Origin: Winslowiella arboricola
Lineage (GTDB): Bacteria; Pseudomonadota; Gammaproteobacteria; Enterobacterales; Enterobacteriaceae
NCBI RefSeq assembly: GCF_025527015.1
Contig: NZ_JAODIM010000032.1
Span: forward strand, 1 to 64,000
Direction of reading: 5' to 3'
DNA: 64,000 nt
Made by a program: the position numbers and the translations under genes. The notes under the pieces are model-generated. The model searched no databases. It was not told the origin of the DNA and worked only from the letters and a program-made list of their open reading frames with translations. Shown piece after piece: positions 49,787 to 61,906 of the stretch (position 1 is the first letter of the stretch; the number at the start of each line of letters is the position of its first letter).

Positions 49787-51100
49787 TTAATGCGCATCAA
49801 TAAACACGATCTTTAATACAAACAGCAGCGCCACCACGACCACGCATGGGCTGATTTCACGCCAGCGCCCGGAGCCTGCCTTCATCACACAGTAAGCAAT
49901 AAAGCCCAGTGCGATACCTTCGGTGATCGAGAAGCTAAATGGCATCATAACTGCGGTAACAAACGCCGGAACCGCTTCGGTCAGGTCGTCCCACTTCACC
50001 CGCGCCAGGCTGGACGTCATCAGCACACCAACGTAGATCAGCGCACCGGCCGCGGCATAGGCCGGCACCATTGCCGCCAGCGGCGACAGGAAGATCACCA
50101 GCAGGAACAGAATACCGGTAACTACCGCCATCAGGCCGGTACGGCCGCCGATCGACACGCCGGAAGAGCTTTCAATATAGGCGGTAACCGAAGAGGTGCC
50201 GATAAAGGAGCCGACGACCGAGCTGATACTGTCCACATACAGTGCCTGCTTCATGCGGGGGAATTTGCCTTTATCATCGGCTAAACCGGCTTTATCAGTC
50301 ACGCCAATCAGGGTGCCCGAGGAGTCGAACAGGTTTACCAGCATAAAGGAGAAGATAATTCCGGCCATACCGAGGTTCAGCGAACCCGCCAGATCAACCT
50401 GACCAATAATCGATGTTACCGGCGGTGGCGCAGAGAAGAAGCCGGTATATTGCACATCGCCTAACAGCAGACCGATAACGGTGGTAATCACAATCGATAC
50501 CAGTACCGCCACATGAATATTGCGCGAGGCCAGAATGGCAATAATAAAGAAGCCCAGCGCGCCCAGCAGAACACTGTGCGAGGTCAGGTTGCCGACAGCC
50601 ACCAGCGTATCTTTATTTGGCACCACAATTCCGGCATTTTTCAGGCCGATCATCGCAATAAACAGACCGATGCCGCTGGTGATACCGACACGCAGACAGA
50701 CCGGAATATTGGCAATCATCCAGTAGCGCACGCGGAAAATGGTCAGCAGCAGCAGGCCCACCGCGCCCCAGAAAATGGCGCCCATACCGGTCTGCCAGGA
50801 GATCCCCATCGCGCCGACCACGACAAAAGCGAAGAAGGCGTTCAGCCCCATCGCTGGCGCCAGCGCCACCGGTAAATTAGCCACCAGCCCCATCAGAATA
50901 CTGCCGAAGGCCGCAATCAGACAGGTGGTGACAAACACCGCTTGCGTATCCATGCCAGCGACGCCAAGAATTTGTGGGTTCACAAAGACGATATACACCA
51001 TGGTAAGAAAGGTGGTGAACCCCGCGATCACTTCAGTCCGTGCTGTGGTGCCATGCTCTTGCAGTTTAAACAGGCGCTGCAGTAAACCTTGTTTGTTCAT
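49787..51100 (-). CDS. adeP: NCS2-type purine (adenine/hypoxanthine) permease
   Basis: Inner-membrane nucleobase:cation symporter of the AzgA-like subfamily, 437 residues, 12-14 hydrophobic segments. Family tracts are ARTEVIAGFTTFLTMVYIVF near the N-terminus, PVALAPAMGLNAFFAFVVVG in TM3 region, SGTLIGVTDKAGL, and SSVTAYIESSSGVSIGGRTG. E. coli AdeP (YieG) lies beside yieH, as here, supporting adenine uptake; hypoxanthine/guanine paralogs are the alternative. A PurR-like box lies about 90 bp upstream. Confidence 0.88.
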   Translation of the reverse strand: MNKQGLLQRLFKLQEHGTTARTEVIAGFTTFLTMVYIVFVNPQILGVAGMDTQAVFVTTCLIAAFGSILMGLVANLPVALAPAMGLNAFFAFVVVGAMGISWQTGMGAIFWGAVGLLLLTIFRVRYWMIANIPVCLRVGITSGIGLFIAMIGLKNAGIVVPNKDTLVAVGNLTSHSVLLGALGFFIIAILASRNIHVAVLVSIVITTVIGLLLGDVQYTGFFSAPPPVTSIIGQVDLAGSLNLGMAGIIFSFMLVNLFDSSGTLIGVTDKAGLADDKGKFPRMKQALYVDSISSVVGSFIGTSSVTAYIESSSGVSIGGRTGLMAVVTGILFLLVIFLSPLAAMVPAYAAAGALIYVGVLMTSSLARVKWDDLTEAVPAFVTAVMMPFSFSITEGIALGFIAYCVMKAGSGRWREISPCVVVVALLFVLKIVFIDAH

Positions 51101-51184
51101 TATCAGATTCCGAACGAAAGGAAATGTTGTCGTTGGCTATCCTATACCAAAAAGCACATTTTTGATGCGGATCACATTGATTTT

Positions 51185-51200
51185 TCGCAACCGATTGCGC
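51185..51200. promoter_or_regulatory. PurR-like operator upstream of adeP
   Basis: The core GCAACCGATTGC (51187-51198) fits the PurR consensus GCAANCGNTTNC at every fixed base; only the outermost A and T of the 16-mer differ. It lies in the 213-bp divergent region between adeP and yieH. PurR control of the adeP transporter is established in E. coli. Confidence 0.75.
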
Positions 51201-51313
51201 AGTTTTTACCGCTTTATCGCCGCCATTAACAGTAATTGACATTTGCTGGTCGCAATCCTGACACAGTTGGTTAAAGATGTGATGACATCTTCGACCCTTA
51301 AAGGACAAGCGCG

Positions 51314-51976
51314 ATGAGTATTGAATGTGTGTTTTTTGATTGTGACGGTACGCTGGTGGATAGCGAACTGATTTGCACCCAATCCTATGTAAATACCTTT
51401 GCGCAGTATGGCGTTGCGTTATCGCTTCAGGAGATGTTTGAAAAGTACAAGGGCGTGAAGCTGTATGACATTGTTGCCGATGTCTGCGCACAGCATCAGC
51501 TGGATGTGCCGGTGGCAGAACTGGAAAGCGCTTACCGCAAGGAAGTAGCCCGACTGTTCGATGCCGGCCTGCAACCGATTGCCGGGGCGCAGCAGCTGCT
51601 GGCGCAGGTGAGTGTGCCGATGTGCGTGGTATCGAACGGTACGGTGAAGAAGATGCAGCACTCCCTTGGGCTAACCGATATGCTACGCTATTTTGATGAC
51701 CGGTTGTATAGCGGTTACGATATCGAACGCTGGAAACCCGATCCTGAACTGATGTTTCACGCGGCGGAGAAGATGGACGTCGCAGTTGAGCGCTGCATTC
51801 TGGTCGATGATTCCGAAGCGGGTGCAAAAGCCGGCATTGCTGCCGGCATTCCGGTATTTTACTACTGCGCTGATGCCCATAATCAGCCGCTTGATCATCC
51901 GCTGGTAACCATGTTTGACGATATGGCGCAGCTACCGGCGCTGTGGAAAGCGCGCGGCTGGTCGATTACGGCCTGA
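51314..51976 (+). CDS. yieH: 6-Phosphogluconate phosphatase (HAD family)
   Basis: HAD-superfamily phosphatase of 220 residues (E. coli YieH 221). Motif I FFDCDGTLVDSELICTQSYV is at residues 7-16, motif II VVSNGTVKKM, motif III KPDPELMFHAAEKM and motif IV ILVDDSEAGAKAG. E. coli YieH dephosphorylates 6-phosphogluconate and pyrophosphate-like substrates. GACAAGCG precedes the ATG. It is divergent from adeP, as in E. coli's neighbourhood. Confidence 0.94.
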   Translation: MSIECVFFDCDGTLVDSELICTQSYVNTFAQYGVALSLQEMFEKYKGVKLYDIVADVCAQHQLDVPVAELESAYRKEVARLFDAGLQPIAGAQQLLAQVSVPMCVVSNGTVKKMQHSLGLTDMLRYFDDRLYSGYDIERWKPDPELMFHAAEKMDVAVERCILVDDSEAGAKAGIAAGIPVFYYCADAHNQPLDHPLVTMFDDMAQLPALWKARGWSITA

Positions 51977-51982
51977 CGCTAC

Positions 51983-52050
51983 GGGCGGCGAGAACGCCGT
52001 CATTACTGCCAACGCATATCATCGGCACGGGCGGCGAGAACGCCGCCCCT
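51983..52050. repeat. Two same-orientation REP copies between yieH and the MFS gene
   Basis: A degenerate copy (51983-51999, right arm broken after CGCCG) and a complete copy (52029-52050) both read GGGCGGCG-AGAA-CGCCG, a direct rather than inverted arrangement. They fill the 79-bp gap between two convergent genes. Confidence 0.8.
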
Positions 52051-52055
52051 GGAGG

Positions 52056-53294
52056 TTAGCCAATGGCGCCCAGCGCATCTTCATTGCCCTGCTGCTTCGG
52101 TAACAAAAACAGCGTGGCGATAATATCCAGCAGGTAGATCAGCGCCAGCAGGGTGATCGCCGCGACAAACGACCATTGCGTCACCAGCAGGCCAATCACC
52201 AGTGGACCAAAACCACCGACGCCACGTCCAAGGTTAAATAACACGTTTTGCGCCGTGGCGCGCGCCTGCACCGGATAGGTATCGGAGATCAGCGCGCCGT
52301 AGCCACCAATCATGCCGTTTACAAACATCCCCATCAGCGCGCCGGTAAACAGCATCACCATCGGATCGCGCAGCTGGGCATAGATCACCACCATAATTAC
52401 TGCGCCGAACTGGTAGATCAGGAAAATCTTCCAGCGGGCAAAACGGTCAGCCAGCACGCCAAACAGCCAGATACCGAAGGTCATGCCGACCACAGTAACC
52501 GCCGTCCATAATCCGGATTTAGTCAGGGAAAAACCAAAGTTGGAAGAGAGATAACTTGGCATCCAGATCATCAGACCGTAATAGCCGAAGTTCTGCACCG
52601 AGCAGAGGATAAGAATTCCGAGGCTGGCTTTGCTGGTTGGCGCGTCTTTAAACAGCAGCTTCAGCCGCGCGACAAACGACAGCGCTGGCGCGGTTTCTAC
52701 CTGACGGCTAAAGGCTTCCGGCTCTCCCATGCCGCGGCGAATCATAAACGACAGCAGCGCAGGCAGCAGACCGACCAGAAACATGCCGCGCCAGCCAATG
52801 ATATCCAGCAGGAAAGGGGTGATAAACGCCGCCAGCAGCACGCCAAGCTGCCAGCCCATACCGACCCATGCCGAGGCGCGGTTACGCTTATTGGCGGGCC
52901 AGGCTTCAGCAATCAGCGCCATACCGATGCCAAACTCCCCCCCGAGGCCAACTCCCGCCAGCGTGCGATAAATCAGCAGATCCCAGTAGCCCTGCGCCAC
53001 GGCGCATAAGCCGGTAAACAGTGAAAACATCAGAATAGTAAAGGTCAGTACACGAATACGGCCAAGACGGTCACTGAGATGGCCAAAGATAATACCGCCG
53101 AGCACGGCGCCGATCAGCGTCCAGGTCACCAGCGAACCGGCCTGCGAGGGATTTAATATCAGAGAGGCACTAATGGCTGGCAGCATAAAGCCAAGGATCA
53201 GCAGATCAAAACCATCCATGGCATAGCCACTAACGGCAGCGAGCATCGCTTTCGCAGGGGTCGCGCTCTGCTTCGCGTGCTTGGGTATCGACAT
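52056..53294 (-). CDS. MFS transporter, metabolite:H+ symporter type
   Basis: A 412-residue major facilitator with 12 predicted membrane segments, related to the AAHS/aromatic acid and sialic-acid-type carriers. Signature tracts are GYAMDGFDLLILGFMLPAIS in TM1, the loop motif GHLSDRLGRIRVLT, GVGLGGEFGIGMALIAEAWP in TM4, and GVLADRFARWKIFLIYQF in the second half. The substrate is not predictable. It lies between yieH and phoU, where E. coli has other genes, and is bordered by REP clusters on both sides. An inverted repeat straddles its probable promoter. Confidence 0.85.
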   Translation of the reverse strand: MSIPKHAKQSATPAKAMLAAVSGYAMDGFDLLILGFMLPAISASLILNPSQAGSLVTWTLIGAVLGGIIFGHLSDRLGRIRVLTFTILMFSLFTGLCAVAQGYWDLLIYRTLAGVGLGGEFGIGMALIAEAWPANKRNRASAWVGMGWQLGVLLAAFITPFLLDIIGWRGMFLVGLLPALLSFMIRRGMGEPEAFSRQVETAPALSFVARLKLLFKDAPTSKASLGILILCSVQNFGYYGLMIWMPSYLSSNFGFSLTKSGLWTAVTVVGMTFGIWLFGVLADRFARWKIFLIYQFGAVIMVVIYAQLRDPMVMLFTGALMGMFVNGMIGGYGALISDTYPVQARATAQNVLFNLGRGVGGFGPLVIGLLVTQWSFVAAITLLALIYLLDIIATLFLLPKQQGNEDALGAIG

Positions 53295-53311
53295 GTTTCA
53301 GGACCAGACAA

Positions 53312-53354
53312 TTCAAATTGTGCGCCAAGTATATAGCAGGCGGAACAATTTGAA
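53312..53354. promoter_or_regulatory. Inverted repeat straddling the MFS gene promoter
   Basis: TTCAAATTGT (53312-53321) and its exact complement ACAATTTGAA (53345-53354) are separated by 23 bp. On the minus strand a TATACT -10 lies between them, and the upstream arm covers the -35 position. This looks like a two-half-site operator, about 20-60 bp before the start codon. Confidence 0.5.
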
Positions 53355-53362
53355 ACACTCGA

Positions 53363-53504
53363 GGGGAGCCGTTTTCGGCTCCGCCTGGCAAGGGGCACGG
53401 GCGGCGAGAACGTCGCCCCTACCACGTAATCTCTGAAACCGGCGTCGGGGAGCCGTTTTCGGCTCCGCCTGGCAAGGGGCATGGGCGGCGAGAACGTCGC
53501 CCCT
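53363..53504. repeat. Tandem duplication of a double-REP unit
   Basis: A 58-bp unit occurs twice, at 53363-53420 and 53447-53504, a period of 84 bp, with a single base difference. Each unit contains GGAGCCG-TTTT-CGGCTCC followed, after CGCCTGGCAAGGGGC, by GGGCGGCG-AGAA-CGTCGCCC. It fills the gap between phoU and the MFS gene and may terminate the pst-phoU transcript. Confidence 0.85.
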
Positions 53505-53518
53505 GGGAGATGGAAGGA

Positions 53519-54253
53519 TTATGCGGGATTACTGCCGCCGTCGTCGCCAGCCAGCAGCTTGTCCAGCTGGTCGCCGCCAACATGACGGAAGTCCTGACCT
53601 TTAACGAAATAGAAGATAATTTCGCAAATGTTCTGACAACGGTCGCCGATACGCTCAATGGCGCGCGCGCAGAATAGCGCGGTCAGCACGCTGGGAATGG
53701 TGCGTGGATCTTCCATCATATAGGTCATCAGCTGACGCACGATACCTTCATACTCCTGATCGACCTTCTTGTCTTCGCGGTAAATCTGGATTGCCGCATT
53801 GAGATCCATACGCGCAAAGGCATCCAGCACATCATGCAGCATCTGCACGGTGTGATGGCCGAGGGATTCCAGGCTGACCAGCAGCGGCAGATGCTGCTGA
53901 CTGAATTTCTCCAGCGCAGTGCGGCTGATTTTCTCTGCTACATCACCAATACGCTCCAGCTCAGAGATGGTTTTGATAATCGCCATCACCAGGCGTAGGT
54001 CACTGGCAGTCGGCTGACGTTTGGCGATGATGCGCACGCAGGCTTCATCAATCTCCACTTCCATCATATTGACCTTGTGATCGCCTTCAATCACCTGTTT
54101 CGCCAGCTCGCCATCCTGGTTATGCATCGCGGTAATCGCATCGGTGAGCTGTTGCTCCACCATGCCACCCATGATCATCACCTGAGTACGAATGTGCTCC
54201 AGCTCGGCATTGAACTGGCCGGAGATATGTTTGTTCAGATTTAAGTTATCCAT
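53519..54253 (-). CDS. phoU: Phosphate signalling protein PhoU
   Basis: Peripheral regulator that links the PstSCAB transporter to the PhoR kinase and keeps the Pho regulon off in phosphate excess; 244 residues (E. coli 241). Two similar three-helix-bundle halves are visible, with metal-binding-type E/D clusters ([47 protein letters not shown]). The ATG at 54253 ([11 protein letters not shown]) has GGAG upstream. It is the last gene of pstSCAB-phoU, 16 bp after pstB. Confidence 0.97.
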   Translation of the reverse strand: MDNLNLNKHISGQFNAELEHIRTQVMIMGGMVEQQLTDAITAMHNQDGELAKQVIEGDHKVNMMEVEIDEACVRIIAKRQPTASDLRLVMAIIKTISELERIGDVAEKISRTALEKFSQQHLPLLVSLESLGHHTVQMLHDVLDAFARMDLNAAIQIYREDKKVDQEYEGIVRQLMTYMMEDPRTIPSVLTALFCARAIERIGDRCQNICEIIFYFVKGQDFRHVGGDQLDKLLAGDDGGSNPA

Positions 54254-54269
54254 GGTTTCTCCAGTCAAA

Positions 54270-55058
<789 letters not shown>

Positions 55059-55086
55059 TCAGTGCCGCCGCAGCCGCGCTGTTAAA

Positions 55087-56933
<1,847 letters not shown>

Positions 56934-57020
56934 AGAATTCTCGACGTTAAGATGGAAATGGCGGCACGAGGCCGCCCTGTGTGACGAACCGAATCCCTTC
57001 GGTTCCGCACTGAGTATGGC

Positions 57021-58061
57021 TTAGTACAGCGCTTTACCGGTGCTGTCTTTGATATTGGTCTTCCATGCGGCACGGATCTGCTCAGTCACTTCTTTTGGCA
57101 GTGGCGAGTAATCCAGCGCACTGGCTTCTTTCGCGCCATCTTTATAGGCCCAGTCGAAGAACTTCAGCACTTCAGCGGTCTGCTCTGGCTTAGCGGCAGA
57201 TTTATGCAGAAGGATGAAAGTGGTAGAGGTGATTGGCCAGACGTTGTCGCCTTTCTGGTTGGTCAGGTCCTGAGCGAAGGTTTTATTCCAGTCTGCGCCT
57301 TTCGCCGCATTGCTGAAGCTCTCTTCGGTCGGGCTTACCGCTTTACCGCCCGCATCCACCAGTTTGGTGTAGGTCAGGTTGTTCTGTTTGGCGTAGGCAT
57401 ACTCAACGTAACCGATTGAACCTGGCAGACGCTGAACAAAGGCGGCGATGCCGTCGTTGCCTTTACCGCCCAGACCGGTTGGCCAGTTTACCGTTGAACC
57501 GGCGCCGACTTTCGATTTCCACTCTTCATTAACTTTAGCCAGGTAGCTGGTAAAGACGAATGAAGTACCGGAACCGTCAGCACGACGCACCACCGCGATA
57601 TTGGTTTCTGGCAGTTTCACGCCCGGGTTCAGTTTCACGATGGCGGCATCGTTCCACTTTTTGATCTTACCGAGGTAGATATCACCGAGGGTTTTACCGT
57701 CGAGCACCAGCTCGCCAGATTTCAGGCCAGGGATATTAACCGCCAGCACCACACCGCCAATTACCGTTGGGAACTGGAACAGGCCGTCGGCGTTTAATTT
57801 CTCGTCAGACAGTGGCGCATCGGATGCGCCGAAATCGACGGTTTTGGCAATAATCTGTTTTACGCCACCTGATGAGCCGATACCCTGGTAGTTGATTTTA
57901 TTACCAGTTGATTTCTGATAGGTATCCGCCCACTTGGCATACACCGGTGCCGGGAAAGTCGCTCCCGCGCCAGTCAGGCTTGCTGCTGCCATGGCAGAAG
58001 CTGCGCTCAAAGATACGGTTGCTGCGACAATACGAGCTAAGGTGCTATGCATCAGTGTCAT
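57021..58061 (-). CDS. pstS: Phosphate-binding periplasmic protein PstS
   Basis: Substrate-binding protein of the Pst importer, 346 residues (E. coli 346). The ATG at 58061 has GGAGGG 3 bases upstream and aligns with E. coli PstS. A signal peptide is cleaved near AMA at about residue 25, and the mature protein starts [19 protein letters not shown]. Phosphate-binding loops include [14 protein letters not shown] and [15 protein letters not shown]. It is first in pstSCAB-phoU and is controlled by PhoB through the upstream Pho boxes. Confidence 0.98.
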   Translation of the reverse strand: MTLMHSTLARIVAATVSLSAASAMAAASLTGAGATFPAPVYAKWADTYQKSTGNKINYQGIGSSGGVKQIIAKTVDFGASDAPLSDEKLNADGLFQFPTVIGGVVLAVNIPGLKSGELVLDGKTLGDIYLGKIKKWNDAAIVKLNPGVKLPETNIAVVRRADGSGTSFVFTSYLAKVNEEWKSKVGAGSTVNWPTGLGGKGNDGIAAFVQRLPGSIGYVEYAYAKQNNLTYTKLVDAGGKAVSPTEESFSNAAKGADWNKTFAQDLTNQKGDNVWPITSTTFILLHKSAAKPEQTAEVLKFFDWAYKDGAKEASALDYSPLPKEVTEQIRAAWKTNIKDSTGKALY

Positions 58062-58135
58062 ATTCCCTCCGGGGGAGTAAAAGTCAGGCTCTAAGCCGTT
58101 TTAATAAGATTTATCATTGCTGCTGGAGGCAAAAT

Positions 58136-58186
58136 AGGACAGTTTGGTGACAGTAAAATGTACGATATATGACAGTTTTGTGACAT
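58136..58186 (-). promoter_or_regulatory. Array of five PhoB half-sites (Pho boxes) upstream of pstS
   Basis: On the minus strand five 7-mers occur at an exact 11-bp period: ATGTCAC, CTGTCAT, CGTACAT, CTGTCAC and CTGTCCT, separated by AT-rich tetranucleotides. A Pho box is two CTGTCAT-like repeats with a 4-bp spacer, so this array gives two or more boxes. The promoter-proximal end continues TATTTTGC, as I recall for E. coli pstS. It is about 75 bp before the start codon. Confidence 0.92.
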
Positions 58187-58232
58187 CAGGCTAATTTGTG
58201 AAAAATGAATACCTCCCATGGATTAACCAAAT

Positions 58233-58261
58233 AAAAACGCCGGTCATTGACCGGCGTTTTT
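58233..58261 (-). terminator. Terminator after glmS
   Basis: A perfect palindrome (AAAAACGCCGGTCA/TGACCGGCGTTTTT) with T-runs on both strands lies 23 bp beyond the glmS stop and upstream of the pstS promoter. It ends the glmUS transcript and insulates pstS. Confidence 0.92.
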
Positions 58262-58283
58262 GTTTACAGCGTAATCGTCTCGG

Positions 58284-60113
58284 TTACTCGACGGTAACCG
58301 ATTTCGCCAGGTTACGTGGCTGATCGACATCGGTGCCTTTAATCAGCGCCACATGGTACGAGAGCAGCTGCAACGGCACGGTGTAGAAGATCGGAGCAAT
58401 CATCTCTTCAACGTGTGGCAGAGAGATAATACGCATCCCTTCGCTGTCGCTGAAACCGGCATCCTGATCGGCAAACACATACAGCAAACCGCCGCGGGCG
58501 CGCACTTCTTCGATATTCGATTTCAATTTTTCCAGCAGCTCGTTATTCGGCGCTACCACGATCACCGGCATATCCGCATCAATCAGCGCCAGTGGACCGT
58601 GCTTCAGCTCACCAGCAGCATAGGCTTCGGCGTGGATATAGGAGATCTCTTTCAGCTTCAGCGCACCTTCCATCGCAATCGGGTACTGATCGCCACGGCC
58701 AAGGAACAGCGCATGATGTTTGTCAGAGAAATCTTCCGCCAGTGCTTCAATCAGCTTGTCCTGCGACAGCATCTGCTCGATACGGCTTGGCAAAGCCTGC
58801 AAGCCATGCACGATATCGTGCTCGATTTGCGCATCCACGCCTTTCAGGCGGCCAATCTTCGCTACCAGCATCAGTAACACCGTCAGCTGAGTGGTAAAGG
58901 CTTTGGTTGATGCTACGCCAATTTCAGTACCGGCTTTGGTCATCAGCGCCAGGTCGGACTCACGCACCAGCGAGGAACCCGCCACGTTACAGATAGCCAG
59001 CGAACCGAGATAGCCCAGCTCCTTCGACAGGCGCAGCGCGGCCAGCGTATCGGCGGTTTCACCGGATTGCGACAGGGTGATCAGCAGGCTGTTTTTTCGC
59101 ACCGCGGATTTGCGATAGCGGAATTCAGAGGCGATCTCAACGTCACACGGCACATTGGCCAGCGCTTCAAACCAGTAACGGGAAACCATACCGGAGTTAT
59201 ACGAGGTGCCGCAGGCGACGATCTGGATATGCTCAACCTGGCCCAGTAAGGTGTTAGCATTGGCGCCCAGTTCAGAAAGATCGACTTCACCATGGCTAAA
59301 ACGACCGGCTAAGGTGTTTTTAATCGCCATTGGCTGTTCGTAGATCTCTTTCTGCATATAGTGGCGATAGATGCCTTTATCACCGGCATCGTACTGCACT
59401 TTAGATTCGATTTCCTGACGCTGTACGCTGTTACCACTGCGATCGATGATGGTCACATCACGACGGGTAATCTCAGCAATATCGCCCTCTTCGAGGTAGA
59501 TAAAGCGACGGGTAACCGGCAGCAGCGCCAGCTGATCGGAGGCAATAAAGTTTTCACCAACGCCACGACCAATCACCAGTGGGCTGCCAGAACGCGCAGC
59601 GACCACACGCGACGGATCGCGGCTATCCATAATCACCATACCGTAAGCACCACGCAGCTGCGGGATCACACGCAACACCACTTCACGCAGTGAACCACCC
59701 TGCTGCTGCTCCCAGTGCACCAGATGCGCCACCACTTCGGTGTCGGTTTCTGAGGCAAAGCGGTAACCGCGTTCAATCAGCAAAGCACGCAGCGGCTCAT
59801 GGTTCTCAATAATGCCGTTATGTACGATGATGATATGTTCTGAGATATGCGGATGCGCGTTCGCTTCGGAAGGTTCTCCGTGCGTCGCCCAGCGGGTATG
59901 CGCAATACCAGTGCCGCCCACCAGCTGAGTATCTTCAGCGGCTTCGACCAGTTTCTGCACTTTACCCAGGCGACGCAGACGCGTTACCTGGCCCTGCTGA
60001 TCAACCACTGCCAGACCCGCGGAGTCATAACCACGGTATTCCAGGCGACGCAGACCTTCGAGAAGGATTTCTGCGATATCACGTTGCGCTACTGCACCAA
60101 CAATTCCACACAT
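58284..60113 (-). CDS. glmS: Glutamine-fructose-6-phosphate aminotransferase
   Basis: Makes glucosamine 6-phosphate, the first step towards UDP-GlcNAc for peptidoglycan and LPS; 609 residues as in E. coli. The ATG at 60113 places the nucleophile Cys directly after Met ([12 protein letters not shown]). The N-terminal glutaminase domain (ending about residue 240) is followed by two SIS domains ([35 protein letters not shown]) and the C-terminal [13 protein letters not shown] lies 7 bases upstream, with a leader hairpin beyond it. It is downstream of glmU. Confidence 0.98.
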   Translation of the reverse strand: MCGIVGAVAQRDIAEILLEGLRRLEYRGYDSAGLAVVDQQGQVTRLRRLGKVQKLVEAAEDTQLVGGTGIAHTRWATHGEPSEANAHPHISEHIIIVHNGIIENHEPLRALLIERGYRFASETDTEVVAHLVHWEQQQGGSLREVVLRVIPQLRGAYGMVIMDSRDPSRVVAARSGSPLVIGRGVGENFIASDQLALLPVTRRFIYLEEGDIAEITRRDVTIIDRSGNSVQRQEIESKVQYDAGDKGIYRHYMQKEIYEQPMAIKNTLAGRFSHGEVDLSELGANANTLLGQVEHIQIVACGTSYNSGMVSRYWFEALANVPCDVEIASEFRYRKSAVRKNSLLITLSQSGETADTLAALRLSKELGYLGSLAICNVAGSSLVRESDLALMTKAGTEIGVASTKAFTTQLTVLLMLVAKIGRLKGVDAQIEHDIVHGLQALPSRIEQMLSQDKLIEALAEDFSDKHHALFLGRGDQYPIAMEGALKLKEISYIHAEAYAAGELKHGPLALIDADMPVIVVAPNNELLEKLKSNIEEVRARGGLLYVFADQDAGFSDSEGMRIISLPHVEEMIAPIFYTVPLQLLSYHVALIKGTDVDQPRNLAKSVTVE

Positions 60114-60129
60114 AATTATTTTCCTGACA

Positions 60130-60151
60130 AAATGGCGTTTCAGCGCCATTT
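60130..60151 (-). promoter_or_regulatory. Leader hairpin just upstream of the glmS ribosome site
   Basis: AAATGGCG/CGCCATTT forms a perfect 8-bp stem with a 6-base loop, 5 bases from the glmS Shine-Dalgarno. In E. coli, glmS translation is held down by a leader structure that the small RNA GlmZ opens. This hairpin lies in the corresponding place, but GlmZ pairing was not tested. Confidence 0.5.
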
Positions 60152-60254
60152 GCGTTGTCCTGTGACCTGATTTTTCCGACGAGATTTACGTGCTTACGCA
60201 TCGAACCTGCGGATTCCCCGAGCCTTGTAGAGTGGGGAGTATTATTTTTTATAA

Positions 60255-60358
60255 CTCCCTCCCCCGTTTTACGGGGGAGGGTTGGAGTGGGGGAACTATT
60301 AGCACTGAGGTCGCCAGCTCCCCCATCCTGACCTTCCCCACAACGTGGGGGGAAGGGA
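60255..60358. repeat. Second-family compound repeat between glmU and glmS
   Basis: Two strong hairpins, CCCTCCCCCGT/ACGGGGGAGGG (60257-60281) and CCTTCCCC/GGGGGAAGG (about 60332-60356). The segments between them (GGAGTGGGGGAA and CTCCCCCATCC) can pair imperfectly. The first hairpin resembles 31329-31352. It occupies most of the 256-bp gap between glmU and glmS. Confidence 0.75.
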
Positions 60359-60369
60359 CCAATAGGGCA

Positions 60370-61740
60370 CTATTTCTTTTTAACCGGGCGCTGCCAGCCT
60401 GACTTATGGTTCTGCTCTTTACGGTTATAGACCAGATCGGCAGCGGTGATATCTTTCATTACCGTGGTGCCAGCGGCGATAGTGGCGCCACTGGCCACCG
60501 TCACCGGCGCCAACAGCTGGGTATCAGAGCCGACAAACACGTTGTCGCCAATGATCGTCTTATATTTATTCGCGCCATCGTAATTACAGGTAATCGTACC
60601 CGCGCCGATATTCACCCCGGCACCAATCTCCGCATCGCCAAGGTAGCTAAGATGGCCGGCCTTGGAGCCTTTGCCAAGACGCGCTTTTTTCATCTCGACA
60701 AAGTTACCGACATGCGCGCCTTCCGCCAGTTCGCTACCCGGACGCAGGCGGGCAAATGGCCCGATAGTACAGGCAGTGCCCAGCTCAGCATCCTCAACCA
60801 CGCTATACGGGCTGATTTCGCAGTTATCACCAATCACACTATTTTTAATTACGCAGCCGGTGCCGATTTTGACACCATTACCGAGGGTTACCTGACCTTC
60901 GATAATCACATTGGTGTCGATCACCACATCACGGCCATGCTCAAGGTTGCCGCGCAGATCAAAGCGCGCCGGATCCTGTAGCATCACCCCCGCCAGCAGC
61001 AGCTTTTCTGCCTGCTCGGCCTGATATACTCGTTCAAGGGTAGCCAGTTGCAGGCGGTTATTGACGCCTTCGGTTTCGCTGATACGCGCCGGATGAACTG
61101 CGGCAATTTTGCGGCCTTCATGATGGGCGAGGGCGATAATATCGGTGATGTAATACTCACCCTGCGCATTGTTGTTGGTCAGTTTGCTTAACCAGCGCTT
61201 CATATCCGCGCCGTTGGCAATCAGAATGCCGGTGTTGATTTCAGTGATCGCCAGCTGTTCAGCGCTGGCGTCCTTCTGCTCAATAATCCCCACCACATCG
61301 CCCTGCTGACGCAGGATGCGGCCATAGCCGGTGGGATTATCCAGAATTACCGTCAGTAAACCGATGCCACCCTGCGGTTTTGCGCTGCGCAGGCGTTCAA
61401 GGGTTGCCACCGAGATCAATGGTACATCGCCGTACAGCATCAGAATATCTTCGTCATCGGCAAAGTGTGGCGCCGCCTGCTGCATCGCATGACCGGTACC
61501 CAGCTGCTCCGCCTGCAAAACCCAGCTCAGCGAATGATCGTTCAGCGTCGATTTCAGCAGTTCGCCGCCATGACCATACACCAGGTTGATCTTGTCAGCG
61601 CCCAGATGTTTAGCGGCATCAATGACGTGTTGCACCATCGGTTTCCCTGCCAGAGTATGCAGGACTTTAGGAAGATCTGAATACATGCGGGTTCCCTTGC
61701 CGGCAGCAAGTATAACCACGCTCATTGTGCTGTTTGACAT
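60370..61740 (-). CDS. glmU: Bifunctional UDP-GlcNAc pyrophosphorylase / GlcN-1-P acetyltransferase
   Basis: Carries out the last two steps of UDP-GlcNAc synthesis; 456 residues from the ATG at 61740 (AGGA 5 bases upstream), equal to E. coli. In-frame ATGs a few codons earlier are less likely. The N-terminal uridyltransferase has [20 protein letters not shown] and [11 protein letters not shown]. The C-terminal left-handed beta-helix shows hexapeptide repeats and [19 protein letters not shown]. The last 25 residues ([20 protein letters not shown]) are basic. It is co-directional with glmS downstream. Confidence 0.97.
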   Translation of the reverse strand: MSNSTMSVVILAAGKGTRMYSDLPKVLHTLAGKPMVQHVIDAAKHLGADKINLVYGHGGELLKSTLNDHSLSWVLQAEQLGTGHAMQQAAPHFADDEDILMLYGDVPLISVATLERLRSAKPQGGIGLLTVILDNPTGYGRILRQQGDVVGIIEQKDASAEQLAITEINTGILIANGADMKRWLSKLTNNNAQGEYYITDIIALAHHEGRKIAAVHPARISETEGVNNRLQLATLERVYQAEQAEKLLLAGVMLQDPARFDLRGNLEHGRDVVIDTNVIIEGQVTLGNGVKIGTGCVIKNSVIGDNCEISPYSVVEDAELGTACTIGPFARLRPGSELAEGAHVGNFVEMKKARLGKGSKAGHLSYLGDAEIGAGVNIGAGTITCNYDGANKYKTIIGDNVFVGSDTQLLAPVTVASGATIAAGTTVMKDITAADLVYNRKEQNHKSGWQRPVKKK

Positions 61741-61861
61741 AGACATCCTGACCATTCTTTTGATAAAGGAAGTAAAGCGGTTTAAGTCTGAGATTACTAC
61801 ATTTTTCTCAGTACGAAATTAGCCTGCTAACCGAAAATTCGCTGAGTACAGATAAAAAAAA

Positions 61862-61885
61862 TGCCGGTCAGATAACTGACCGGCA
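61862..61885 (-). terminator. Terminator of the atp operon
   Basis: A 9-bp perfect stem (TGCCGGTCA/TGACCGGCA) with a 6-base loop is followed on the minus strand by eight T residues, 22 bp beyond the atpC stop. It separates the atp operon from glmU. Confidence 0.92.
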
Positions 61886-61906
61886 CCTTAAGACATAAAG
61901 CCTGGG

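Noticed and set aside
61756-61850. NagC-like site upstream of glmU (AATTTCG near 61815)
   Set aside because: NagC control of glmUS is known in E. coli, but the bases here do not give the required spacing of the two half-sites.
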